Shown here piece by piece: positions 49,294 through 61,500 of a stretch of DNA of 64,000 nt (its first letter is position 1; the number at the start of each line of letters is the position of its first letter). This DNA is from Gonatopus flavifemur. Lineage: Eukaryota; Arthropoda; Insecta; Hymenoptera; Dryinidae. The notes beneath the pieces are model-generated. The model was not told where the DNA came from. It worked only from the letters and a program-made list of their open reading frames with translations, and searched no databases. Position numbers and translations under genes: made by a program. The stretch is from the NCBI GenBank assembly GCA_018340375.1, contig JAFFJZ010000001.1, positions 35,828,001 through 35,892,000 of the forward strand, read 5' to 3'.

Positions 49294-49955
49294 CCCAATA
49301 AACACACATACGTCTAAAAAACGTGAAAAAGCGCCCAATAACCACACGTTGACATTTAGTAATATTCTTCCGTTGATTCGACGTAAAAATGTCGCGGCAG
49401 ATCACGTGTTTTTCAACTATAAAATAACGTCACAACAACGGTCCAAAAGTCGTTTATGAGACGTCAAATAATGACGTGTTATAATGATGGTTCCAAAATG
49501 AGAATCAAATCAGACATATTATTTGAAAAATTTTCTATTAATGCGAAAAGAAGGGATTTTTGATAACACAAAAATTTAAGAAGAAAAATATTCATCAATG
49601 AAGTCACGCTATCCATTATTTCACTTCTCGTTTAGATTTTTGTCCAACGTTGCTGTGTTTTGTTCGACATTCTCAACACGATATCTTCGATTGATGTTCG
49701 AGCATTGAAAATGTCATAAACAATACGTCCTCAACGCGTGATTGAAGTACATTTCAAAAACGTTTTTTGAAGACGTTTTTTAATGGTCATTTTTTACTAT
49801 TAGTTTTAGTAATACGTTATCGAAACGTCATTTCTGGACGTCTATTCCCTCGTCAGACGTTAACCAAAAATGAACGTTATGAATTCGACGAATAACGTCC
49901 GTTTGATAGTGCAACGTTTTTTCAACGTTGGAATAACGTGCATGTGTTTATTGGG
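49294..49955. mobile_element. CCCAATAAACAC element, copy 2
   Basis: A 662-bp element. The left end is CCCAATAAACACACATACG and the reversed right end CCCAATAAACACATGCACG. The right arm matches the left arm of copy 1 (28241-28844), so the copies are inverted. The arms share TAGTAATATTCT and GAATAGACGTCCAGAAAT-like blocks. Confidence 0.8.
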
Positions 49956-52900
49956 AAATGTGAAACACATTAATCCATGTCAAATCAAGGTATGAAATGT
50001 AGAGTAGTACATTTTTCCGCTTGGGCTGAACAAAAATTTACCACCACAGCTTGCTGAGTTACTGAGAGAGCAAAGTTTGAAAGTTGTATTTAGAAATGTT
50101 CGTTGAAAGAACTTTGGTACTATTCGTCTCATGATCCTAGGAACTAGTTTTAAATATTAGATCACAAAACAACAATTGTTTTCAGCTCATCATCAGTGGG
50201 GAAATTCGTCTCTTTGAAACTCTTCGCGTTGTTGCACTGTGAGATGGGTTAGATTACAACATATGTACAACAGCACGCATATTTATCCGCGCACGCAAAA
50301 ATCCTTCTTTGGGAACACGAAATGATGATTTTGCAAATTTTCATTGGCACATTACCACCCCTCTTCCATTAATGTAGCCACCCTTCATTCTTCGCTCCTC
50401 ATTTTCAAAATAGTTCACGATACGCGATTTGCATAATTACATGGATTTGGGGATAATGAAGACACAAACACTACTTGATTAACATGACGTTGAATTAAAA
50501 TACAGTAAAACGAAACTGTTTCTTGCATCCGTTTCTGATATCAGGGTATAAATAATATCTTTGAGACAGGCAAGATCGTAACAATTTATGGAAGAATATG
50601 AACAATATTTGTACGCAGAAAATATCTGAATGTATATGTATGAGAGGCGTGTGCAGAGCTATTTTATACCAAGACCCGAAATGAATGCAACGCTCCGCCG
50701 TAACGAGCTCAACGCCAAGTATAATGAATTCATGAACTTTATAAAGTGAATATACCAGCGATAAGATAACGTCAACTTTACCGAAAGTTTTCATATGCAT
50801 TCAGAGGTTTATACCGCTATGGTTCTGGTTTCAAATGGCTACCGCTCTGTTAAATAAATTTTAATAGTTTCGTTTCAATGATTAATGTCGAACACAATGT
50901 TGTTTGATATAATATGAAATTATGTTGTTTTAGGTATAAATAATACGTGGTGATGAAAGCTGGAGAGGTAGAAGAATATGATGATTCGGTTGAACAATTC
51001 TTAGATTGTTGAGTCTATTAGATTTATTTTCTTCTTCGAAGAATGTTTCGAATGTACTGCATAAATATATTCCTGCCCTAGCACAAATCAATCTAATCAT
51101 TCACTACGGGGTCTTGTGAGGGAATCGCAAGGCAATAGCGTAGGGAGTCACTGCAGGGATTTCTAATTAGGTGGTTGGTGTGTCGAGGAATTGATAGTCA
51201 ATGTTTTGTAGTATTTCATCAAGATATTGTAAACATTGAATGAAATTTCACTGAATCCTACTGATTCTGATTCCTGTTGTTGAATTCGGATATGTGTTTA
51301 TAATTTGTCTTTTCAAAAAGTTAGACATTATTATTGCACAGTCTCAAAGAAACAAGATTTTGCGCAGCAGATAAACACACCGTAAAAAGAAAGCTCATTT
51401 CATGACTAAATCTATGATGCAAACAAATTAAGCTGAAGAAACAAGTGCCGACACAATGGAAAAAGCATTGTCTGAAATTAAGATGCAGATAGATTAAAAC
51501 TTTGTTTTCACAGTGCAATTTTATTTCACGTCATATTATCCACAAAATGAATATCACTGAATTCTGAAAGATACATTTCTAGAGCGAATATTGGGATTTC
51601 TCAGAAAGGTTTTTGAAACAAACTATGAAGATAATTTTGCTGTTATTTGAAATCACCATGCTAAAATTTAATCAATTTTCTTCATCATTATATACAAATG
51701 GTTGTCTTTGAGTAAATTTTCTGGTAAAAATGAGTTCATCCTTGTTCTTTTCTCTCTTCACTTTCGCCAACTCAACCTCTTTTAATTGCGGTTAGCCATC
51801 GAGTTTGAGTTTGTGACTACGTATTTCATATCTTGTGTACCAGGTTGAATAAATGTCTTGCTATTCATCCAAGCTCTCAGCACTTAACTCTGTCTGTACT
51901 TCCCATTGTTTCGAACGATTCTTTAACGAACGGCTGAGAGACATGTTCAAATGTAATGCGATGAATTATTGGATTTCTTTTTCAAGTAAAAGACGACTTA
52001 TTGAAGAATGATTTATTTTATATAATTTGTGTGTTTGCAAAAAAAAAACTAAATCCACGATCCATGTTACTTCCACGTGGAAAAACAAATTTAATGGCAA
52101 AATATTTTTGAAAAATTAAGGAAAAATTGTAGTCCGGCAATTTTGGATCCAGGGTTAGTCAGACAAGATATTTTTAAAAATAAAGGAATTCAATATTCGT
52201 TAAGTGTGTGAGACAATAAGTTAATTGACAGTACATATTTGATACGATATGAGGATTTGTTAGGAACAAAAATATTAAAAACCAGTATACAAGGCACAAA
52301 TTACAAGCTCAAACTAAGACCAAGGCTATGTTGAACAAAGTGTACAAGATAATGGATGTCATAAATAGGGAGGGATTAAATGATTAGCAGATAGAAGACA
52401 GAATTAAAGGCTTCTGTGAAAGTGAGACTGTGATACTTTATGATGATGAGTGCCTGTTTCTCTCACTTGAAGATCTATTATTATTGGGAATGAGGAATAT
52501 CTCTCGAATAGATGGAAATCTTCTGCATTTGGATATTTCCAAGGGGTCTCATTAATTTAGGTCAATCCCATAAAATTCAGAGACAAGGTTTTTATAGAGT
52601 GTCTATGAAAATTCAGTTTTTAGATTCCTGATTTCTCCAAGATCTCTTCCTCAACTTAGAGGTGTTCTATTGATTCGGAACAAAATATTGAGAAGCTCCA
52701 TTGATGGCATGGTTAGAATTTTATTTGGATTCACGAGTGGATCGTTTTACTTTCACAAGATTATTGAGAATTTTGCAATCCGTTGGAGAATGAAAATCAA
52801 TGGGGAAATATAAATATTTAGCGTATATCCTTCTAGACAAGTTTTCAACCATTTCTTGGCTAAAACTCATTTGGAGAATATCTCTGGAAGATTTTTCAAA

Positions 52901-54524
52901 AATAAACTCTTCGATGGAACAATTTCATTGAAATCCTTTGACATGTCAACTCACGATTATTTTTCCAGATAATCAATTTTCGTGACTTGAAATGGTTGTG
53001 AAATCACTTTGTAATTTTAAGAAAATGATGTTTCATATCCATCAACCGTGCTTCATTATTAATACTCAAACCATGCCTGGTAAAAGATTTTCACATAATA
53101 TTTTATTCCAGGAAGACAGGTCATGTACTCAACAACAAGGGGAAGTTGAATACGTTCAAACCCATCATTCTTTTGAACAAACTAGGTATATGATTGAATC
53201 GATAGCATAGATAAATCAACCACACGTGAAAATCTTCCATACACGTTCCTCTCATGAGACGTGTTGAAGAAGTACCAACGAGAGACGAATAAAATATTGA
53301 GGTACACTTATATTGAAAGAGAACGACTATGTGACATTATTATTTCTACAGGATATTTTTCTCATATCATCATACATTTTCTGAATAGTTATTTCAACTT
53401 CGATACTGTTGAAAGTTCCAAACGTTATAAATCTTCCATCTGATGAATTTCACCGGAGATTGAGAATCCCCAGATAGGTTTTGAACGTTCCATATGAATT
53501 ATTCAGATTATTAGAAATTCAGTAAATCCGATCTCCATGTAAAATAATTCAAACATAGTTGTACATAGTAGTGTTTATATAACACGCTCATAACCTGTCG
53601 TGTTGAGTATATACAAATATTCAAAGAGAAAACGTTGAGATTCTAAATGAAGGAAAAAAAATTGCGTTTATCAACATCATCAAAATAGAATCATAAATGT
53701 TAAATCGGAAGTTGATCAATCACATTTTCCCGGAGATACATGAAACATAATTCTGATAGTTTGTAAACATGAAAATAACGTTGAGGGTCTCTTAAATTGA
53801 TACATATTTCATTTCTCATGCATTAATGCACGCAGAGGCGTTTTCGATAGGTAATAAATGATAATACCACAGTTAAAACTATATAACATTGGATCGTGTG
53901 CAAATCTCGACTCTAATCTCTGGCTCGAGTATGAGCAAGAGAGGTATGCGAAGCATCGACAAAATCGCTAGAATCTCGTTAGCGTATGCAAATTCAAAGT
54001 ACTAACTATCCACATCCCCGCTGCAGCCTGCGGCCGATACTACACAGCAGACTGATATACAAGACGATGGACTCAAATTTCTGCTAGAATAGAGAATATC
54101 ACATAGCAGACGAGAATTTTGATGTCAAAACTTTGGATGACATTCAACTTTAATGTCGAAGATTTCATGATTGAAGCAAAAAAGATGTTGAAGACTTTGG
54201 TGACTAAAATCTCTCGTTGAAACTTCTCAGGATATATAAAATTCTATATCAGATCATTCACGGTATGCAAGATGCACAACCCTGCTGAGGATGAAACACT
54301 TTGGATTTAGGACCCTGTCTTGAGCCAAGCTATACAGAGAAAAATAATGCAGTAAGATAGTATTATTTTGTTAAATGTCGTCCCAATTGCCTGTCGGTCT
54401 CAGGAGCTTTCTTACTGAATGTAGTAAAAATTATTGCAGTTGTAATATTCTAGTCCAACATTTGAGGAGTAATTCTCAAGAGATGAAATCTAATGGCATT
54501 AATTCACTAGAAAATGATGTAACT
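49956..54524. other. Intron upstream of Ig5, no gene seen
   Basis: AT-rich sequence without recognisable exons. A weak inverted pair (TTGCACAGT near 51334 and ACTGTGCAA-like near 51510) may mark another MITE. A short broken frame near 52265-52530 has no identifiable homology. Confidence 0.35.
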
Positions 54525-55113
54525 TTTATTGTGTCCAAAAAGTAAGGTGACATTTGAATTGCAACTCTGTGCGCAAATGTATTTGGGGGAGTTTTGTAAG
54601 CTGCTGAAAGTGAATTTTTCGATTTTTATAATCATTTGTCATCAGTCAGCATTTGTTGAGCAAAGAATTTGTATTGAATTTTGTTTGCGGAATGAATTTT
54701 CTGCTGCTGATTCGTTGAGGATGGTGCTGAAAGCCTTTGGTGATGAGGCTATGTCGGAAACAAATGTTTACAAGTGGTATAAAGAGTTCCAAGAAGGTCG
54801 AGAACGTGTCGAAGACGAAAAACGTCCCGTTCGACCATCAACTTCAACTGACGGAGTTCACGTCCAAAAAATCAAAGACTTGGTGCTTGTAAATCGTCGA
54901 TTAACAATTAGAGATCTTGTTGATGATGTTGGCATTTCAAAAGGAACAATCAATACAATTTTGAAGGCTGTTTTAGGCCTCAAATGTGTCAAATCGCGAT
55001 TGGTACCGAAAACACTAAATTTCCTTGAAGAGCATAATCGCGTTGAAGTGTTTAAAACAATGCTTTCTGACCATCAGGACAAGATGAAACGCATTATTAC
55101 GTTTAGAGCCTAA
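54525..55113 (+). mobile_element. 3'-truncated second mariner element
   Basis: A fragment beginning near ATTGTGTCCAAAAAGTAAGG, which resembles the 5' terminal repeat of some insect mariners. It holds the 5' half of a transposase and stops abruptly. No matching right terminal repeat was found downstream. A different lineage from the element at 2002-3286. Confidence 0.7.
54529..55113 (+). pseudogene. Mariner transposase N-terminal fragment
   Basis: The part from about 54650 reads [20 protein letters not shown] and continues through [41 protein letters not shown] and [17 protein letters not shown] to MKRIITFRA. This is the paired helix-turn-helix DNA-binding half of a SETMAR/mariner-type transposase. 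Homology stops at RIIT, just before the first catalytic aspartate (TGDESW in relatives), so the whole DDD catalytic core is absent and a chance stop follows. The first 40 or so residues of the open frame are upstream, non-homologous sequence. No frameshift or stop lies inside the retained part. Confidence 0.85.
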
Positions 55114-55554
55114 GATGGTCTAGTTTTCAGAGGAGGAAATTTCCAACCGGGAACGGGATATTCTGGTGTATTCCAGAGCATTGTTTTATGCTCTATTTTT
55201 CGACAAGGTCCAGACATTGTGTTCTTTTTGATTCAGGTGGAAACAAATTATTTCTACAGTTAGTCTGTTGAAGGATAATAGATATTTTTTCTCTATTTGA
55301 TTGAAAAGAATGAAATAATAAACAATCGAGTACTTTCTACTACAATTTAGTGCTGACTGTATGTTGCATCAGAATGATCATTACCAGAAATTCCCAGCGG
55401 ATTCCCCGATCGGGTATTCATATTAGATAGAATGACCATAACTACATGAAAGAACTCCTGGGGTGGCCATGCTCTGGTTGAATTGTGATTTCAATTTTAT
55501 TCAGAATCATTTCATTTTCTGTTACGGAGAGTTCGAACTACATCGCGAACGCAA

Positions 55555-55814
55555 TTACACTGACAGAAAAACGACTTTGTTGAAACATCCGTGGTCGCAA
55601 TGACTTGAAGTCTGGTTCGATTCACCAGGAAATGTGATTGTGATGTCCAGAAAAAGTGATTGAAGTAATTCAGTTTAGCAAAACCAGATTCTTTTCTTGG
55701 TGTGATAACCAAAATGTGTGGTTAATTTTGGCTTCAACCACTTTTTCTGGACATCACAATCACAATGCCTGGTGAAACGAATGTTTTAACGTGGTCGTTT
55801 TTCTGTCAGTGTAA
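55555..55814. mobile_element. CACTGACAGAAAAACGAC MITE, copy 2
   Basis: A 260-bp element. The terminal inverted repeat TTACACTGACAGAAAAACGA is perfect over 20 bp. Inner GTCCAGAAAAAGTGATTGAA and its reverse complement pair. The second copy is at 47646-47923. Confidence 0.82.
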
Positions 55815-57817
55815 CAACAGTCTGAAAATTATGAATTCTTGTGATTTTTGGTTTTTTTCCAGCTAGTTTTGGATACCTATGTTACATTTGACACTCTTAT
55901 TTTCATTGTCCCGTCTTGTCTGATTTTTTCCCAAGTCCTTTGCTTCTCTTCCAATTTCTTATCTCTTTGCCTTGTCATTTCTCAAAAATCAAACATTCTC
56001 TAATCGGTTTTTTCAATATTGCATAAGATATCTTGGAGATATCTTTCAGAAAATTCTTGAAACTGCATAACCTTCAGTGATATATAGATTCTATATATAA
56101 CTTCATGTTGATTATCATCAAATCTTCAGCGAGCTGATTGAAAATTCACGATGAGTATGATGTAAAAATCTATGAAACTCAAATTCAGAAGAGTTTCCCC
56201 ACATTTTATGAAGTTTTCACGTAATTCCTTGCAATAAGGAAAAACATTGCTGAGAGATACGATTTTCTCCTATCCACTAGATAACTGTTCTTTTACTCAT
56301 GCCATAATAGACACTCCGAAACTAAATTCAATTGAAGTATAAGAACAATTTCAAGAATCAGCTTCATTATGTTTTCCTCCTCAAATTCTTACCTATCAGA
56401 CGCATGAAGCGTTTTGTTCTTTCCCTCTTTCAAATCTCCAATTCTTCGATAGAATTAAACTAGAAAAGGAAGAAAGGAAAATCTAGATGAAAGAAACAAT
56501 AAAGTTGCCAATCCCTGCGAGACTCGAATCGAATCGATGAAAGAGAATGCTTGAACAGATACTATCTATCTCTCAAAGAATTGTTTTCAACAATACCATC
56601 GATAACAACCAAGCCGGAGGCTATGAATTACACACGAAAAGGAATATTAAGCAACAACGATGAAATACCAACTCTTATGAAGAATTATGAACTTCTATGG
56701 ACCTTTACGATCCATAGATAAAAAGATAGATAGAAAATAATCTAATGTCAAAACATAACATTCGAATGAAAAAATAATTCATCGGATTCACTAATTCCTC
56801 TTCATGTGGATTAATATACAAGCAAAATAAAAACATGGAACGGATGAATTACGTAAGATATATCCATTTCGAATATTTCAAACGTTACGAGAATATAAAA
56901 CTTTGAAGTGTTAATTCAGATAGAATTTAATGTCACTTGTCACATAAAATCAATGATTTGTTTATTTGTATCGTGATTTTATTGGAAAGGTATAAAATCC
57001 CATCTCTTGAACCATCATTTCATTCAGCATTTCATGGATCATAGGTATTTGAGCGAATTTACAAATAGTATGGCAGGTGGCTGTCGATAAAACGTTGATA
57101 AACAATAACCGAACTTGTACGCTTTGAACAATGAAGAGGAAAAAAGAGACTGACAGACGAGTCAAAACCATTCTATCGTGGAAAAATGCCAAGTACCCAG
57201 CGGCGAAATGATTTCGAGGTGGAAAATACGTTACAATAGAGTAGAGAGCAAATACGGAACGTTACATGTGAGAAACAATCATGCGCGTTTACTTTAACCG
57301 GGCTGTGTTAACTGAATATTTTGTGAACCCAAATCAACATTGGAGTTCTTTTAAATTCCAAATGAGTGTAGTTTTGACGTAGAGGTATGTATACATGTAT
57401 GATTTATGTATACAAATTTTTTATAACAATTTTCTTCTCTCCGATAATGAGAAGTGTTGAAGAAATACTTTCATTGTATTTCAACACGCGTAAGAACCTT
57501 CGGTGTACAGTCTTTTTCATTGTTAAATGCTCTTCCCCTGCACCGAGAGGAAGAATTTCCGGGAACAATGGAATATTTAGTTGAATAGTCACCGAAAAAT
57601 ACTCAATTGATTTAATAATAAACTGTTTCCATTGATGACATATTTTATAGCATATTAAATATTTGTCTGATTGAATAAATAGTTGGTCATTGTTCGCTTA
57701 TCAGTTATCATGCAGTCCCACTGGACATCGAGGTTAGAGAATTTATTTTTTGTTGCACATTGATAATCAATGTACAAACATTAGCAGTCTGTTTTACAAT
57801 TTCTCCGTGTGAGGAAT
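55815..57817. other. Intron sequence, no gene seen
   Basis: AT-rich. No open frame in this stretch shows a known domain or exon-like boundaries. Confidence 0.4.
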
Positions 57818-57957
57818 CCCTGGTAAAAATAAAGTGTCATCGATGCCACAAACAGTCATAAAAATTGAATGCAAATGTACACTGAGAGGAGATTCGCGCA
57901 TTTTGGAGTGTAAAATCACACTCCTATTCTCAAACGTACATTATATTTTTACCAAGG
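57818..57957. mobile_element. Small MITE with CCYTGGTAAAAATA ends
   Basis: A 140-bp palindrome. The left is CCCTGGTAAAAATAAAGTG and the reversed right CCTTGGTAAAAATATAATG. The ends resemble those of the GATTCAGAGA elements at 59880 and 61501. Confidence 0.65.
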
Positions 57958-57993
57958 ATGCTCAGAAACATCAGCTTGTATGCGACAATCCGA

Positions 57994-58296
57994 CCCAATC
58001 AGAAAAATCCGTAATATGCCAATGTGGACAACAGGTGCAGTACAGTGCCAGTATTGAGTCTCCAACACTTGGTCAACACGTACGGGATCAGTACTGGATA
58101 CATAAAAATACAGTAATATGCCTGTACTGAGAACTTAATACCGGCCAGGTACTAACCCAGTACTGGCTCTGCACTGATTGCGAACAATGGCATCAGTACT
58201 CAATTCCCAGTACTGAAAAGCGTTATCATTCCAGACAAATGCCAGTCTTGGCTAGTACTGGTGCAGTACTGCGCCTGTTGTAAATTTCTGGTTGGG
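57994..58296. mobile_element. CAGTACTG-rich foldback element
   Basis: The ends are CCCAATCAGAAAAAT and, reversed, CCCAACCAGAAATTT, each followed by ACAACAGGYGCAGTAC. The interior has some ten CAGTACTG-like words in both orientations. The open frame 57834-58130 spans two elements and is spurious. Confidence 0.7.
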
Positions 58297-59879
58297 GAAG
58301 ACCTCGAAGTGTTTGGTTGTACACAAGGTTGGATCATTCAATCAAAAGAATTTATAAATTGAATTCATTATTCTTATCTGAATTTGTGATCCTTGGACCA
58401 CGATAAAAAACCCCCAAGTGTTATTAAAATTTCATGAGCGAAGTGAATTCCCTACTTTCTTCTCATCCTACATCTTGAATATTCAAGTTTTCCTCATGAA
58501 GTCTATTCACACTTCGAAACTTTTCAACATTCTTCAAATTCTGTACGAATATTCTGTTCTCAGATGTTTGCTCTCCGCATCATTGAATTTTTCCATCATA
58601 GTAATTTTTTTTCTGCACTCGGTTCAGTGATATTTGAGGATACGTTGAAAATTTCAAGCGCACCGATAGTACTATAATTTCCATCAAACTACGACTCACT
58701 TGAAAGAAGATGGGGGAAAAAATAAAGCGAATAGGGAGAAATCGATGTGAAACGTACCCTCATGTTTGTGAAAATACAACAAGCTTATGGTTATTTCCAT
58801 TATGAGAATGCAAACGTTTATAAAGTATTTGTGAATAGAGAACAGATTTCTTTAGCGGAACCATAAAAATTCATTGCCGGCCAGTTTACAACCTTACCAT
58901 TGGATACTAACATCTTTCCGTACGTTTGCTTCATGCATAGATTCATATCTGGAGCGAGATATTTCTCATCTCAATTCAAGTGATAATAGTTATCGTGAAA
59001 ATATGATATTTGTGGGATTCTGATGCAAATAATTACTGGTTGAATTACATCTCACAGTCACCGAAACTATTTCGTAAAATTTTATCTGACAGATCTGTTT
59101 CTACTGTGTTAGAGAAATAAAGTGAATTACTTATTTCAAATTCGCGAGTTTTAATCTAAGCATATTGTTTATTTTTTCTGTGAGTTGTTATTAGTACTGC
59201 CCTCGATATCCATGTACACTGTAGAAAATGAATGTGCTAGCGGTTATCAAATTTGTCCAGGCTATTTTATTGTACTGAGTATAGTAATTTCACAATTTTA
59301 TCATAAATTTGCCATTCTCCGTTTAGCGATTTTGTAATCTTTCTCAAACTTCGTCATCAGTTTGTAATATTGACATTCTCAGACGCGATAATAATCGGAC
59401 CTATTCTGAGAACAGCAAATTTACCAGCACTGTTGAAATGAATAATATCCATCAAATTGCGTTTCTAACAACAAATTTATGAATCGACGCGTCGAATTGT
59501 AGTGCTGCGAATATGAAGAATGATGAAAACTATTCTCAAAGTGTGCTCATAATGAATTCATATAGCTCCTCGCATGTTTACGTTCCAAAACGTAGAATTG
59601 ATGTTCCAAAACTGGGTCTTATTATCATCACTCGTGGAACCAACGATTTTACACAAGATTTTTCATACTGTAGAGTTTAAAGTCAATACTCTATTTCCTC
59701 CAGATTTGGTTTGAAACGTGAATTAAAAGTACATAGTACATCAGATAGAACTGCTACTCCACCAAAAATCATTCTAGTCACCTTCCAGTTTATATCAAGG
59801 CCTCTTTCAGTGACCAGCTTCACTATCAAGACCTTGGAAGCTGCTGAACAACTGCTCAGATCATCATCTTTACTGGGGT
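58297..59879. other. Intron sequence; one high-complexity stretch
   Basis: Mostly AT-rich. About 59700-59879 is more complex, with open frames on both strands (minus strand: VLIVKLVTERGLDINWKVTR). No family was recognised and no splice pair is convincing. It may be an old transposon fragment. Confidence 0.35.
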
Positions 59880-61163
59880 CCCTGGTGAAAATAATATCTC
59901 TGAATCTTTTTTGAAATTTCACATTTCAGAAAAATTCAGAGAGATTCAGGGAGATTCAGAGGAATTCAGAGAAATTCAACGTGATTCTGGAAGATTTGAA
60001 AGAATCCAGAGACTGGTGGATTGAGAAAAATTGTGCGTCGAACTTTTCAGCAGGATTCAGAGGGGTTCGGAGGAATTCAGAGAAATTGAGTAGAATTTTT
60101 GGGTCAAAATTTCAGAAGCATTCAAGAAGTTGCGTGGAGATTTGAAGATAGTTAAATTAGGGAAACCTGTGCGTTGAACTGAGGAGCTCAGTGGAGTTCA
60201 GAGAGATTCAGAAAGATGTAGAGATAAGGAAATTTAGTGAAACTTTTGGTCCAAGGTTTGAGAGGCGTTCTGGGAATTCCAGAAGGATTCAGAGATAGGT
60301 ACATTGTGAAAAATTGTGAATTGTTCAGAAGGATTCAGAGAAATTTCCACGGAGCAAAATGTAGTTCGAGAATATAATCTTCAATAGAAAATTGGAGAAT
60401 ATTTCTTAAATTTGTAATAAAGATAAAGCGGTTCACATTTGTGTTGAATTTTACTTGAAAAAGAATGGAAAATTATCAATCCTTCACAAACAATAGAAAA
60501 AAATATCAACTTTTCAAAAGTTGCACATACAATTTTACAAAGTGAGTAGTAAAATTCAGAAATTTCGTTATTCACTTCTTATAATTTCATGCGTGACTTT
60601 TAGAAAATTCATACTCCTTCCAATTGTTTGTTGAGTATTGATGATTGTTTATTCTTTTTCAAGTAAGGCTCAACAGAAATGTAGATTCTGCATTTTTTTC
60701 CGTGTAGAGAGATTCAGAGGGATTCATATCAATGCGGACAAAGCTTTGGAATCAAATAAATGAAATTCTGACGAATTCAGAGGACTTTAGAGGGATCCAT
60801 GTCATTTTCAAATAAATTTCAGTAATTTATTATGTCCTAAGGCAAAAAAAGTCCTCTGAGGAGAAAACAAGAGGAAAAAAATCAGACGATTCACAGGAAT
60901 TCAGAGAAATTTCGGCGATTTCAGAGGGAGCTTCGAATTTCAAATGAATGAAACAATTCTGAGGGATCCTCCAGAAAGCTGCCTGGAAATTTCTAAATCT
61001 CGATCAGAAAAATTCGGGGAGATCCAAAGAAAGTTGAAGAGATCCAGGATGTATCACTATCCGGCAATTTCTAACTTCCTCTGAATTATTCTGAAGTTAC
61101 TTTGAACCTCCCTGAAGAATGTCCCAAAATATAGAGAGATTCTGATAGATTTTTCTCACCAGG
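59880..61163. mobile_element. GATTCAGAGA tandem element, copy 1
   Basis: The left end CCCTGGTGAAAATAATATC and the reversed right end CCTGGTGAGAAAAATCTATC pair. The body is an irregular tandem of roughly 10-bp GATTCAGAGA units. It is interrupted by a MITE at 60348-60704. The right portion (GTCCCAAAATATAGAGAG) matches copy 2, in the same orientation. Confidence 0.72.
60348..60704. mobile_element. Nested CACGGAG-type MITE
   Basis: A 357-bp element. The left is CACGGAGCAAAATGTAG and the reversed right CACGGAAAAAAATGCAG. It lies inside the GATTCAGAGA array and splits it cleanly. Confidence 0.68.
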
Positions 61164-61500
61164 AATATCGGCATTTCAATGTCATCACTTATACATGCAA
61201 ATTCATCCAAACGAAGATCAAAAGACGCCATAACAATTCCAATGAAATATAATTGGACAGTCAATACGGTGAAATTGTACACTGAGAAAAATGAAATGTG
61301 AAAATAACCTCTATTTCGTATATTTTTCACCCGTCAAATAATAAAAACTAAAGCCAGCCTTTTGAAAGTGAAAAGTACCTTTTCAGTGTTGAATTTCACC
61401 GTACATTCGGTTTGATTCACCAAAAAGATGGTATTTATCACCTAACTCATGGTAATAATAACCAAAATAATGTATTTTTCACTGTCAAATACATTACTAT

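Noticed and set aside
52265..52530. Broken frame around LNKVYKIMDVINREG
   Set aside because: Interrupted by stops and without identifiable homology; too weak to call a gene remnant.
57834..58130. 98-codon Cys-rich-looking frame
   Set aside because: It spans two separate MITEs, and its cysteines come from repeat words.
59683..59922. Minus-strand frame of 79 codons with protein-like composition
   Set aside because: The plus strand is equally open, no Dscam Ig4 motifs are present, and it runs into the end of the GATTCAGAGA element. Possibly an old transposon fragment.
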